A stretch of 64,000 nt of DNA from Parastagonospora avenae f. sp. tritici 18332-5 (lineage: Eukaryota; Ascomycota; Dothideomycetes; Pleosporales; Phaeosphaeriaceae). Below, piece after piece: positions 46,896 through 57,661 of this stretch (position 1 is the first letter of the stretch; every line of letters begins with the position of its first letter). The translations under genes were made by a program, and so were the position numbers. The DNA lies in the NCBI GenBank assembly GCA_022559985.1, contig JAFJTR010000002.1, positions 682,001-746,000 of the forward strand, read 5' to 3'. The notes below the pieces were generated by a model. The model was not told where the DNA came from, searched no databases, and was given only the letters and a program-made list of their open reading frames with translations.

Positions 46896-47749
46896 GCGGA
46901 TTGTAGTCGGCTGGAGGGCCTTAATGTTGTCTTTTTGCGCAGCTCCAAGACTTGTTCTATGAGTTCCTGCATTTTTTTCTGCGCGACTCTAGGACTCGTT
47001 AACGAGTTCCTTCATAGTTGAATGATTTTATGCATTATCAGCTGTGCTTTTGCGTTGCGATGTTCATCGGGAAGTCATGGCCTTGGTGGTGTCTGGACAA
47101 GCTGCGCGAAATGACCAAGTCTTTTAATTGCCATCCTGATATACTTCACGCAACTCGTCAGCATACTCTTCTTTTGCTTTCAGCCATGCTTACGCTGTGT
47201 TAGCATAGGTCATACGGTGTCTTAGATGATAATTTGCATTGCTGTTGGCGCCGAACATGTATGTTTCTTCAGAAGTACGGCGTCGTGGAATCGGCACCCC
47301 TCTCTGAGCTCGATCTCGGCAAATATAGCAAATTGGAGAAGACGGTATGAATGAAGTTCAAGGAATGCGTATGGTAGCAGATCCACAAAGGTTCAGTGTG
47401 CTTGTCTGGTGTTGAATTGACGTTCCACCGTCTTCGGCAAAGCCAGGATTTCAAGCAACGGTGTCCTGTCCCACTAGAAGATGTATGCTCCCCACTTACC
47501 CCGCTTGACTCAACACCCACTTCACGACCGCTCACTTCCTATCTGGTGACATCCACTTCCCATGTCTCTTGGCTGCTCTTACTGCTTTGAACAGTATATA
47601 TTTTATCTATTTTAACAATTTGTCATCAATCAGCCCATAGGCACTTTGGTTAGTTCATCCAACCCGATTTTCTCTGATTTCAGCTAACACCCTAGAAGGC
47701 GGAGTGGCACGTATTCCTCATTCTGATCAAGAAGTGCTGTTTCTAACAG
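46896..47749. other. Intergenic
   Basis: About 850 bp with no gene or repeat recognised. Confidence 0.4.
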
Positions 47750-47846
47750 TTGCTAAAGGTTAACGCGCTGGCCTGCTAGTCGCTCTTCGGAGCGAAAGTT
47801 AGCCAGTTCCTTCGGGAGCGTGTGTTCGAATCACACAGGTGTCGCA
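47750..47846 (+). tRNA. tRNA-Ser(GCU)-like sequence with intron, 5' half degenerate
   Basis: The 3' half is tRNA-like. The T arm is GTGTG-TTCGAAT-CACAC (47820-47836) with a B box, and before it is a long variable arm GTTCC-TTCG-GGAGC, typical of serine tRNA. The anticodon stem CTGGC/GCCAG encloses loop C-T-GCT-A. A 22-nt intron (47779-47800) after position 37 forms a CGCTC-TTCG-GAGCG hairpin. A T6 tract at about 47856 could be a Pol III terminator. The 5' acceptor that should pair with AGGTGTC is missing, and the A box (TTGCTAAAGG) is short. It is therefore probably a tRNA pseudogene or tRNA-derived element, not a working tRNA. Confidence 0.5.
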
Positions 47847-48075
47847 AAATACCAATTTTTTGCGAGTTTAGATGGCTGGGAGGATGTGGGGGCGTTGTGG
47901 TGTTACGCAGCTTTCTTTTTGCTCATGTGCGTAGCTTGAGACCACCTTTACTTGCTGTCATGCTCAACCCTATTTTTTGCATCACAGTACCATCTAATGA
48001 TCGAGCTGGGAGCTTACTGATCATTGCAGCAGCATCCTGCCACAATGAAAAGGTTTAACTACCATTCCTTCATCA

Positions 48076-49428
48076 TCACTTCGGTCGAATGTACACGGCG
48101 CCCAAACTACCAGCGCTGAAAAGCAGGCAGACCCCAGTGAACATGACGACCGCCTGGTACATGCCATGGCCATATCCAGTGGACGACTTCGAAACCGACA
48201 GCAAGCCGGCGCTAATCGGACCCGTCATGATATTACCAACACCCTTCCCAGCACAGAACAAGCCAAACATCGCTTGCGATGCAGATGGCTCGTCGCTGAT
48301 CGCAGTAACCATTCTCGCCCACATCGCTGTGTACCCTGCGCCGAAAAAGCCGTAGACAATCGCGAAGCAAGCGAGCGGTGCCAACGAACGCGCCAACCCC
48401 CACAAACTCAGAGTGACCGTTGCTGCAATGGATGACGACACCACGATCAATGCGTTGAGTGGCACCTTCTTGTCAGAGATGTAGCCAAACGTAAACTGTC
48501 CAGCGACTTGCGATATGCTCATCAATGTCAACAGCAAGGCACCTTTTGTTGCGCTCAGACCAATAATATAAGCGTACGACGGCAGGAACAGCGAAGGGAA
48601 GAAGTAACCCATACCCATGAAGACGTTACTCATGCTGTATATCCAGAAGAGTGGCACTTTAAGAAAGCTCCAGTCGGTTCTCAGACTTGGAACGTGTTGC
48701 TGGCCTAGGCGACCTCGAAGTAGTGGTATTAGTGGGCCTGTAAGTACGACCAGCGCCACTGCAACAGCGCGAAGTGTTGTCTGGTGTCCATATTGCCGGA
48801 GCAAAGCTTGTATGATGAGAGGCATCACCGCACCAGAAGCGCCAGAAGCACTACACAAGAGACCGTACGCCATGCCCCTCCGCCCCACCCAAAACTCATC
48901 CACCATCGATAGGATCGGGTAGTAGAAGATGATGAAGCCGATTCCATACATTACTCCTTGAGTCAGGAGCAGAGTCTCGAGAGTGTTTGCGAAGCTCCCT
49001 GCCACCAGACCGAGAATACACAAGGGCCATCCGACGAGAATCATGTGCGTGCGATACTCTGACCATCGGCGGATGAGTGGCGTGATCAAAGGGGCACCAA
49101 GGTACGATATGCCCGATGCTGTCGTGCCGATGGCGGATATATAAGCACTGTCTTTGAAGGCGGGGATCTGCGAGTAGTACTCCTGGAATACTCCAAAGGA
49201 GAGAGGGAAGCCCCAAAGGAGAGCTTCAAACACGAATGCGGCGAGAAGCAGGCGCCATGCTGCGAGTCCGCCATCGATCGGTGGAAGAGCTGCTGCCTCG
49301 TTGGTGAATACCATGTGGTCAAAATTCTCGGCGTCCAAGTGCTGGTCCGCAGGCGAAAGGGTAGCTAGCTGCACGGAAGGCGGCTCAGAGACAGTTGGAC
49401 CACCCGGCGTATCATTCAACGAGGCCAT
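48076..49428 (-). CDS. MFS transporter, fungal monocarboxylate-transporter-like
   Basis: Single exon, 450 residues, with a hydrophilic N-terminus (1-55) and about twelve membrane helices. The conserved entry DGGLAAWRLLLAAFVFEALLWGFPLSFGVFQEYY is the MCT-type motif (D-G-G/W at the start of helix 1, followed by GVF...YY). Other helices include GVMYGIGFIIFYYPILSMVDEFWVGRRGMAYGL, where FxxRRGxAxGL is a family feature, and the C-terminal TGVCLLFSAGSLGAVYI. It probably carries a monocarboxylate or other small organic molecule across a membrane; the substrate cannot be told. No neighbour suggests a pathway. Confidence 0.9.
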   Translation of the reverse strand: MASLNDTPGGPTVSEPPSVQLATLSPADQHLDAENFDHMVFTNEAAALPPIDGGLAAWRLLLAAFVFEALLWGFPLSFGVFQEYYSQIPAFKDSAYISAIGTTASGISYLGAPLITPLIRRWSEYRTHMILVGWPLCILGLVAGSFANTLETLLLTQGVMYGIGFIIFYYPILSMVDEFWVGRRGMAYGLLCSASGASGAVMPLIIQALLRQYGHQTTLRAVAVALVVLTGPLIPLLRGRLGQQHVPSLRTDWSFLKVPLFWIYSMSNVFMGMGYFFPSLFLPSYAYIIGLSATKGALLLTLMSISQVAGQFTFGYISDKKVPLNALIVVSSSIAATVTLSLWGLARSLAPLACFAIVYGFFGAGYTAMWARMVTAISDEPSASQAMFGLFCAGKGVGNIMTGPISAGLLSVSKSSTGYGHGMYQAVVMFTGVCLLFSAGSLGAVYIRPK

Positions 49429-50732
49429 CGCAAAATGCTTTCTTGATGCTAGTATCTCTAGGTTCTAAAAATTGTAGAGTGGAACGTTGAACTGTGGCTA
49501 ACTTCTCGAGCTGCTCCTTCTAGCGTTGAGTGTCTTCGATGATGACGATACCGAGGTAACGTTACCTAATTAAAGAGCATCCCGCCTCGGTACAAAAGGG
49601 CGAAGAGCGTCTAATCCAGCTTTCGCTTTCCTAGAATAGTTGAGTATTGTTGGCGGTATAATTTACACACGTATTTAAAATGCTTCTGAATAGCGTAGCG
49701 TCGAGGAGAGGGAAGTCCCTGGCCCTGAGCGGCAACGGCCGTTGACGCTAAACTTCTTTGGTCTCCTTCTGCACCATGTTCAAGCCGTGCCTGTACAAGA
49801 TTCCGCTCAAGAACAACATACACCGAGACGGTCAGACACGCATGAGGCTCATAGAGGCTGCCTGGAAGTGAGTAAACCCATAACCCACATCATGATCGAT
49901 AGTGTGATAGCAGCCAATGCTTGTTGTCAACATGTAAGGAGGAGATCGAGGAAGTAGTTGGTTTATTGATAGAAACTATCAAAGAGAGCGTATATATATC
50001 CTCCTGTTACATAGGCAGTGATGAAACGCGCTACTCCTGAGTAGGCGTAGATGCTGACACTTGTTGCTACGAGGATCTCTTTTGGTCCACTTCACGGATT
50101 ACTCCCGAGGTTGTTAAGCCTCGCGTACTTTGAAAAGAAGTAACAAAGGCTTGTGGGGTGAAATAAGACTTCGGTCGACGTCTGCCGACTCTGACTGATG
50201 TGTACAACTCCGAGCCCCGACGGCCACCACGAAGCTACACGCAACACCGCAACACGCACTGCGCCGGGCATGTTCTACTTGCCGCAAGAGTTTGGAGTGA
50301 TATGTAGAGAATTGAATTCCCGACCGCCACAAGTGCTGCTGGAAGCAAATGCTGTCAGTACAGTAGTATGTAGTGCTGACATGGTACTCTCCCAAGGCCA
50401 ATCAGCATAACGCGCGCGAGTATTGCCACTGATCGATCATCCGGCAATCCTTCATATTGAGTTCAGTACTATCTTTAGATCTCATCTTGATCTAGACACT
50501 CACAGTGCAGGTCCTTGTTGCTCAGTCTTACCCGACGCACAGTCTGACGTCCTAGGTCTCGACGATGTCTTGGTCGTGATACACACGAGGTGTTGCATGT
50601 ATGTCGAAGAGCAGATAAATAGGCTGTATCCCGTTACAAGACTTAAGCACATCATCGGCCAACATTCTTAAACCCCCAAAAAACCCTCCAAATCACTACG
50701 ACTTCACCTTCAACCCTCGTTCAGCAGCCATC
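49429..50732. other. Intergenic
   Basis: About 1.3 kb between divergent genes. It has a short TATATATA run near 49990; no gene recognised. Confidence 0.45.
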
Positions 50733-51107
50733 ATGCCTTACACCGTCGCTGCTTTCGTTGCCCGCAAGCCCACCTTATCGCCTATAGAATTCCAAGCAGC
50801 ATACGAGAATCATGTACCTTCCCTCCGCGATACAATTGGGTCAGGTGCTCCCGAAACTTTCACCCGCCAATACGTTCGCCGCGCTAAAGCCGACCCTGGA
50901 GGCCTCAAGCCCGTCTCTTTCACCGACAGCCAGGAAGTCTTCAACCACGATCTCATTGCATACATGACATTCAGAGATGAGGAGCATGCGCAGATCTTTC
51001 AGCAGGCTTATGGAGAGAATAAGCAGGCGATTGGCGCAAAGGTCGCTGAGTTCGCGGAGCTGAGCCAGTTCCAGGTCATCGCTTTTCAGGACGCCATTAG
51101 CGATTAG
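50733..51107 (+). CDS. EthD-domain-like small protein
   Basis: Single exon, 124 residues, no signal peptide. MPYTVAAFVARKPTLSPIEFQAAYENHVPSLRDTIG is the EthD opening: a strand, then the x-R-K-P-x-L-S-x-x-E-F-x-x-Y-x-x-x-H motif. The rest fits a dimeric alpha/beta barrel (YMTFRDEEHAQIFQQAY...FQVIAFQ). Members in fungi are often small accessory or cyclase-like enzymes next to secondary-metabolite genes. Here the flanking genes are a transporter and an F-box-like protein, with no synthase in view, so no pathway is assigned. Confidence 0.8.
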   Translation: MPYTVAAFVARKPTLSPIEFQAAYENHVPSLRDTIGSGAPETFTRQYVRRAKADPGGLKPVSFTDSQEVFNHDLIAYMTFRDEEHAQIFQQAYGENKQAIGAKVAEFAELSQFQVIAFQDAISD

Positions 51108-51269
51108 GGTGACGTTTTTCGAGGGAAGAGTGGCAGTGTGGGAGTCTGAATTTGAGCCGATAAATGGATGAAGAAATCGTTGTTTAGAGCTGTTCATGGA
51201 TTCTCATCGTCGTGCACTGTTGCATTCATGTATTGTTTCCGAATGCTGCATCAAGCATCCTCTGCATTA

Positions 51270-52604
51270 CTATCTGCGTGCTTCTGCTCGCTGTCGAACA
51301 CATTCCAACAGACCCACCAAAGCCTGCCGATCCTCCACAGCACATGTCGGGAATTGGACAATTTCAATGTTATCAGCGCGCATTCTGAAGTTATATTCCT
51401 CTTTGTTAGTTCTCCATCCACCAACGATCCACCGAGGCACAGAGCCGCAATCAAACATGTAATATCTTGACTCCGCTATCTCGCTGATGAGCTCGTGACG
51501 TTGCTCAAAGGATCGACCTTCGTCCCAATCGCCATGACCCATCGCGAAGTGGTGCAATTGTGGCATCTCGATGCGAAAGCGCTCCAAAACCGCGTGCCAG
51601 CGCAGTGGCACTTGTGTAAAGTAGTCGTTCCCCATTCGACCAGATCTCAGAACAGGTAAGTCGGGAAAATTTGCTTTTGCAGGCTTCTCGTCCATGCGCA
51701 GCGCCGTTACTATAGGGCAATCGTCGAGAATGAGCTCCTCCAGTGTTTCCGCATGCGATACGATCCATTCAATCTGCCAGTCATGTGCGATTGTCAAGTT
51801 TCCAAAACTCAATGACTTCAGACGCACAAAGATGGGGATGTTTCGAAGATCCACTAACGGCCATATTCCCCACATACTCTCTGCACCGTACAAAGTGAGA
51901 TGCGTGAGCTGGCCACCGAGAGGCTTGAGCCATGCGTTTAGAAGATCTTGTGTGAACCCTGCGTGCAATGCCGGCTTCTCGATGGTATATTCGGGACTTG
52001 CTTCATCGTATTCAGTCGCAATTTGGAGATGTAATTGCGTCAACCTATCCCTGATGATCCCAAAATCCTCGCATTCGAAGATCGACTTGTCATGATAGTC
52101 TTGAAGGTTCTTGATGGTCAGATATCGCACTTTCTTCGCCCGTCGCAGTGCTGGCAGGAGTTCTTCGAGGACTTTCTTCCGAAACCATAGCGTCTCAGCA
52201 ACTTCTTTTGTCCACCTCGACCACGCAGTCACTTCCTCAACAGCACATTGTTGTGCAAATTTGAGTTCCACCTCTTGCAGATTCTCGATCTCGTGTATAA
52301 GCTTGAGCATCTCGAGGAAGCTTTCTGAAAGTTCAGCTTCCTCATGATGGGTACCAGAGAATTCAGGATCATCCGACGTATTGATTATGAGATTGCGTAC
52401 GCGGTGATTCTCCGAAGACGTCAGCAGTTTTCGAAATTTCTGTGCACTTTCATTGGTATTGTTCAAGATGGCTTTTCGGAACAGGACTTCCGTCGCCAAA
52501 GCCCCCAATTCTTTTTTGACGAGGCGCGCGGCTTTGAGAGCTTCAACGTCGCTGTCAAGAGCCTGGAAGCACACGCGCCGGAGCTCGACTGGCAACTGTA
52601 ACAT
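51270..52604 (-). CDS. F-box-like protein, function unknown
   Basis: Single exon, 444 residues from an ATG at 52604. The N-terminus MLQLPVELRRVCFQALDSDVEALKAARLVKKELGALATEVLFRKAIL has the F-box pattern: L-P-x-E-L, then a Leu-Arg-x-V-x-K-x-L helix and L-F-R. F-box proteins link targets to the SCF ubiquitin ligase. The rest has scattered Leu-rich strands (HLTLYGAESMWGI, RLKSLSFGNLTIAHDW, ETLEELILDDCPI) spaced like degenerate leucine-rich repeats, fitting a target-binding region. The target is unknown. Confidence 0.75.
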   Translation of the reverse strand: MLQLPVELRRVCFQALDSDVEALKAARLVKKELGALATEVLFRKAILNNTNESAQKFRKLLTSSENHRVRNLIINTSDDPEFSGTHHEEAELSESFLEMLKLIHEIENLQEVELKFAQQCAVEEVTAWSRWTKEVAETLWFRKKVLEELLPALRRAKKVRYLTIKNLQDYHDKSIFECEDFGIIRDRLTQLHLQIATEYDEASPEYTIEKPALHAGFTQDLLNAWLKPLGGQLTHLTLYGAESMWGIWPLVDLRNIPIFVRLKSLSFGNLTIAHDWQIEWIVSHAETLEELILDDCPIVTALRMDEKPAKANFPDLPVLRSGRMGNDYFTQVPLRWHAVLERFRIEMPQLHHFAMGHGDWDEGRSFEQRHELISEIAESRYYMFDCGSVPRWIVGGWRTNKEEYNFRMRADNIEIVQFPTCAVEDRQALVGLLECVRQRAEARR

Positions 52605-52879
52605 GGTTGCGGTGGTTGTGTTTGGGAAAGAGACATAATGTCGCGCGTCTTTGTCCTCAGCCCTGGAGGTCTATCCGGAAAAGGTTAGCATATATGCAAG
52701 ATTCACCGTGCATTTAGGCAGCAAATTTCTGGCCTTGCCGGGTCCATGGATGTTTCTGAAGTCTAAGAAGCCTGGTTCTTTGACTCTCTCATCAGATTGT
52801 TCTCGTGTCTATCCCTCTACGCATTCTATGAGCCCATTCCTGACCGCCTAGCTGCCAAGCTTCAATCCGAATCCTCCAT

Positions 52880-54254
52880 TTAGTTCGGATAGTTCCAGTC
52901 ATACAGCTTCTTCATGCCCTCGATGTCTTTCTCGCTGGGCGCAAAGTTCGTGTACTGGGGGTCGAGATCAGCTTCGGTGTACGGGTTCGGTGGCACGAAA
53001 TCCGGACCGCGGTGCATCCATGCCACCAATCGAGAGAATACGACTTCATGATGCTCCCATCGTTCCACGTGAGAGTCGAGATGCATAATCGAGTCCTCGT
53101 TGTAATCTCGGTCAGGATAGTTCTGGCGCCAATACCAAGGCGAGCCGACGTTGACGCTACCAGGGTCGATGTGTCAGAGGTATCGTAGTCGTTGACAGCG
53201 TAAAAGCCGTAATACGCAGCAATGCTTGAATCGTTGCAGACTTGCTCCATGGGCCATCGCTTGTTGGCTTCTACCTTCAACTTGGCTTCGTCGTAGCCTG
53301 GCAACGCGTTACATCTGAACAGCATGTAATGATCGCGATCCGGGCTTTGTATCGATGTTAGTGAAACAAGTTGCAATATTTACTCAGATCACGTACCGAT
53401 GGTTTTCGTGCCAGAGCCCAAACATATGGCCTGTGAGCACAGATTAGCGAGACCCAAAGAGAGCACATCGGTGTACTTACCCAGCTCGTGAGCCAAAGCG
53501 GCATTCCAAGCCTCATCGATACCGTAGTCATTTCGTTGATCCTTGTTCAAATTCATGCCCATGCGTCCAAGCTTTGCACCGCGTAGCCAATCCTCGTTGA
53601 CATAGCTTGTGAGAAGTCAGTGTGTGCGTTCAAGATGATCGATACATAAGCATCTTACCCAACAACAGCGGCAGGGCCCTTTCCTGGGACGCGTTCAACG
53701 TCCTCCTGAATCCAAGCGATGCCGTAGGGAACCTTGGAGTTAGAAATCCACGGGTCATCTGGCTTCTTACGCTCCAAGTAGCAGTATTGCCAGCATCGGC
53801 TTTCCAGATACACTCAAAGAACTGGGGCTCGTGCCCACTCTCCTTACCAGCCGGTCCAAGGAGGTTTGACCACAAATTCCAGGCCTGTTGTATGTCTCTC
53901 TCATAACGCTTACGAGCGTTGGGCGTGCTGAAGCAATACATAACACGACCCGCTGGCCAGGTAGATAGCGCTTCTTGACCGGTCCGAGGGGAGTAATTAG
54001 CATTTGGCGCTCGACTGTGGGGTAGAAAACAGCGCTCTCCAAATGGCCAAACGAGTGCAGCTGGCACAAATTGTTACATACCAACGTGACGATTTCGCTC
54101 CATCCAGTCTGAGGCTGACTGTCGAAGAGGTTGCGGACGAGATCTTGAGTCGTGTGGGTGTCATTTCCCCAGTAGGCAAAGTCATTGAAGAGTGGTGGGG
54201 TGGGTATGCTGCCGCAAGAGCTGCAAGCATGAGAAAGAAGAAGAAGAGCTTCAT
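52880..54254 (-). pseudogene. Secreted astacin-like (M12) metalloprotease gene broken by frameshifts
   Basis: The ATG at 54254 gives a signal peptide (MKLFFFFLMLAALAAA), with a TATA-like TATAAAC on the minus strand at 54331-54337. Coding sense then moves from frame to frame: PTPPLFNDFAYWGNDTH, next GRVMYCFSTPNARKRYERDI, then YLERKKPDDPWISNSK, and finally GSPWYWRQNYPDRDYNEDSI. Four switches are needed, all in the direction of one lost base. Introns after this are clean: 53606-53658, 53431-53480 and 53345-53396. They join WLRGAKLGRMGMNL to HELGHMFGLWHENHRPDRDHY, the HExxHxxGxxHE zinc site of astacin-type metzincins. The zinc site is intact, but no single frame encodes the protein. It is either a young pseudogene or a stretch with base-level assembly errors. 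Confidence 0.75.
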
Positions 54255-55308
54255 GTTGCTGATGACTACCCGCAGTTGAGTCGGTTTGGGATGAGCCAGG
54301 TGAGGAGAATTCAGAGCGGTGGGGGGTCGTGTTTATATCGAAGAAGGCAGGTCAGGGCGAGGGAAAGGAAAGACTGCACGTGATCTGCTAGGCAGACTTT
54401 AGCAACATAAACACTTGCTAATCGAGCGAAAAAGTGCGCCTAGCAAATGTGTGATCTCACCGTTCTGCTACAGGAAAGGCCACGACTACAGTCCTATCGC
54501 CCACACAGGACCAGATATTGTAATTTGAAGAGCTTCTGGGTAATTGAAGATAAGGGAGAACATTGTTTACACCTAGAATACCTTATCGGCAATTGGCAGA
54601 TAGTTCAAGTACTACGTCCAGACAATGGAAGATCGAGTCCGAGAAGATGACGAGCATAGCACACTCTACATCACAGAGCATGTCAAGAGCGGGTCTGAGG
54701 CAGGGAGAGTGATTGTCTTTGCTTTGGGCCGGTGTGAGAAAGTCTTATCACCGGGGTTTATGGCTAGGTAGTTACAGAAATGGGCAGGTCCTTGAGAATC
54801 CGCGAGCAGACTCTCATTTCTAGAACCTTGGATACTGATCTCTGCCGAAGCGTATGTGTGTTGAATATCTCTGTGAATATAATTACTTCATCGGCTATGG
54901 AAGTGTCGAAGAAGAAAGGTTGCGGTGGATGATACCTGGATGCGATGTTCATCATGTTGTTGCCGACCTCGGCACAAAACCGCGGCGACTTGAGAAGGGC
55001 CGATTCAGTTCAACTCATCCCTTCAAACGTCGTCCATCCATGTCGACGATGCAGCACTTCAGATAGAAGGCTAGGAACTATCGTCTTGCAATGCAGAAGA
55101 TGTGCGACGTTGGCATATGGCTCAAAGAAGCATGCGATAAGATCACCTTGTGGCGGTCTTTCCAGGTTTCATTATGACGACACCATTCCAAAGCGTGTCC
55201 GTGTCGCTGTGCGCGGTACCTATTCTTCAACTGTACAAACCAAGGTAGCATCGCTGCCTTCAAACAAGAACTACACGAGATACCATAAAAAGCTCCTCAT
55301 ATTTGAAT
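54255..55308. other. Divergent intergenic region
   Basis: About 1.05 kb between the metalloprotease remnant and the SDR gene. Nothing else recognised. Confidence 0.45.
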
Positions 55309-56354
55309 ATGGCAGCAGCTTTAGGACTTTCCAGCAACACATTCAATCCCGATAAAGACATTCCAGATCTAAGTGGGAAGGTGATTTTCAATGACCAGCT
55401 TAAGTCCTACACGATGAAAGCTGATATTCAACAAAGGCCTATGTGGTCACGGGCGGATCAGCCGGTATCGGTTATGGCATCGTCGCACACATCCTCCAAC
55501 ACAATCCCGCGAAGATCTACCTTCTGTCCAACAAAGAAGAACATGTGGACGACGCAATGGAATCGTTGAAGGAGTTTGGGGATAATAGCAAAGTCGAATG
55601 GCGGCAATGCAACCTCCAAGATCTGAAGCAGACAGACCAGGTCGCGAGGCAGTTGGCAAAAGACCTCACCCGGCTCGATGCGCTTGTATGCAATGCCGGT
55701 CTGGGTGTTGGAGTCTATAACGAGACAAAGGATAGTCTGGACAGCCACATGCAGGTCAACGTCTTCTCACAGGCACACCTTACTCTCACTCTTCTACCCA
55801 TCCTTCAGAAGACCACGGACTCGAGAATCGTCCACCAGTCCTCCAACCTACATAAAGGCGCGACTAGCAGTATGAAATTCGAATCGATTGAGGAGATAAA
55901 CCAGGACATCGGTGCCGCGCTATTGTATAATCGCACCAAGTTTGCTCAAATCTTGTTCCTGCGGGAGTTATACTCTCGCATCAAGGACGGCCAGTTCGGC
56001 CCGGTAACAGGCTCACACGGGCTGCCATGGATAAATGCTACACATCCCGGTGGAATCAAGACAGACCAACAGGACCAAGCCATCGAAGCCTACGGCACGC
56101 TAGGCATGATTGGTGTCGCTGCCGTGCGGCCCTTTCTGAAGGATCCGATCTCGCAAGGATGCCGGTCAGCTCTATTCGCTGCCACTTCTCATGATATCGC
56201 GACCGATCAGGTGCAGAATTCGTACATCATCCCAGACCGGAAGGTCACGGAACCGTCGAAGCAGGCACAGGATCCGGCTCTGAGTCTGAATTTGTGGAAG
56301 CTTACCAAACATGTACTGAAGTCAAAGATCGGCAATTTGCCCTACAATATGTAA
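55309..56354 (+). CDS. Short-chain dehydrogenase/reductase
   Basis: Two exons (55309-55380 and 55437-56354), 56-bp phase-0 intron (GTGATT...CAAAG), 329 residues. The cofactor motif TGGSAGIG (residues 29-36) follows directly after the splice join, NAG is in LVCNAGLGVG, and the catalytic Tyr188 and Lys192 are in YNRTK with Ser in IVHQSSN. This is a classical NAD(P)(H)-dependent Rossmann enzyme resembling the retinol-dehydrogenase/WWOX-like SDRs common in fungi. The C-terminus is long (about 100 residues beyond YxxxK) and ends SKIGNLPYNM. The substrate is unknown. Confidence 0.9.
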
Positions 56355-56923
56355 GCGGAGAGGCAATATGGCTCTTGAGGCACACAAGTACAGGAAGGTC
56401 TGTCAGCAAGTGGTTTTATCTCCGTGTAGTATTATTTGCCTATCATGTATGACATACATAGCATGCTGATCTACAACGATCATTACAATGCATCTAGTCC
56501 TCGAAACGAGTTACGACAAGCGATGCATCCGTCATGTGTTGCAAGCACCAATGAGGTCTTGCAGAGATGCGGCACGCATTCGCTATTGCACGGAAGCGAC
56601 ATCTGGACGCTAGCTTACATCGCCCTACATGCGCGCGTGCTATGTTCGGAGGCGTATTACATGCGAATATGCACATTGACAACTATTTTGGGCTGATTCA
56701 AGTTCGTTACGCCCAGTAACGGACATAGGCTGCAAAATCCATTTACAAAATTGTACATGTAGGGCGCGATAACCCCGCAACGTCACGTTATTTGCGAAGT
56801 GGGGTCCCAAGAACGTTAGTATCCAGCATCGGTGCTTGGGACTGAACGGCTATAAGAGTATCCAGCAGATTGATATCAAATCTCTGTGATCCATATCCAA
56901 ATTTCAAGTCAACCCCATCCGGC
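56355..56923. other. Intergenic
   Basis: About 570 bp between tandem genes. A CTATAAGAG TATA-like site near 56850 may serve the dehalogenase gene. Confidence 0.5.
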
Positions 56924-57661
56924 ATGTCCAAACTTACCGACTTCAAGCTTCTTTCCTTTGATGTTTACGGCACGCTCATTAATTGGGAACGAGGCTGCTA
57001 TGATGCATTCCAACCAATGCTCAAGAAATCCAACAAAGAAGCCATAGATCCCAAGGAGATCCTCAAAGTCTGCCATGCAGTCCAGGTACCCGAACAAGCT
57101 CGCAAGCCCGGTCTTAAATACTCCCAGCTCCTGACCGCCATTCACCCGGCAATGTGCAAAGAGCTTAGCCTACAGGAACCAACTAGAGAAGAGAGCGAAG
57201 CATTTGGCGCCAGCGTTCACTCATGGCCAGCCTTCCCAGACAGCGTCTCGGCCCTGCAACGCTTGTCAAAAGTCTACAAACTCGTCGTCCTCTCCAACGT
57301 GGACAATGACTCTTTCCGCGACAACCGCAAAGCTTCCACCGGCCTTCAGGGCTTCGAATTCGACGCCATCTACACCGCTGAAGACATCGGCTCATACAAG
57401 CCTAATCTCAAGAATTTTGAGTACATGCTCAAGAAAGTGGAAGAAGATTTCGGCGTGGAGAAGAACGAGGTGCTCCAGACAGCTCAGAGCCAATTTCACG
57501 ATCACCACCCGTGTAAAGACATGGGTATCAAGAGTTCGTGGATCTTCAGACCTGGTGCGATCATGGGTAACCGAGACGACCCTGTGTGGAACTGGAAGTT
57601 TGATACGTTGGGCGAGATGGCGGATGCGGTCGAGAAGGAGCTTGCGGAAAGCAAGAAGTAG
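56924..57661 (+). CDS. HAD-superfamily hydrolase, 2-haloacid dehalogenase type II-like
   Basis: Single exon, 245 residues from the ATG at 56924 (MSKLTDFKLLSFDVYGTLINWERG). An in-frame codon run begins upstream at 56870, but the motif spacing favours this start. It has the nucleophile Asp13 in FDVYGT, motif II VVLSNVDNDSF, Lys in DIGSYKPNLKNFEYML and an acidic motif IV region (QSQFHDHHPCKDMGIKSSWIFR). The family cleaves halogen-carbon or phosphate bonds. In type II haloacid dehalogenases the FDxYGT start is typical, but the natural substrate of fungal members is mostly unknown. Confidence 0.9.
   Translation: MSKLTDFKLLSFDVYGTLINWERGCYDAFQPMLKKSNKEAIDPKEILKVCHAVQVPEQARKPGLKYSQLLTAIHPAMCKELSLQEPTREESEAFGASVHSWPAFPDSVSALQRLSKVYKLVVLSNVDNDSFRDNRKASTGLQGFEFDAIYTAEDIGSYKPNLKNFEYMLKKVEEDFGVEKNEVLQTAQSQFHDHHPCKDMGIKSSWIFRPGAIMGNRDDPVWNWKFDTLGEMADAVEKELAESKK

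Noticed and set aside
48076..52604. Secondary-metabolite cluster (MFS, EthD-like, F-box-like, nearby SDR and esterase)
   Set aside because: No polyketide synthase, NRPS, terpene cyclase or pathway regulator is present in the window.
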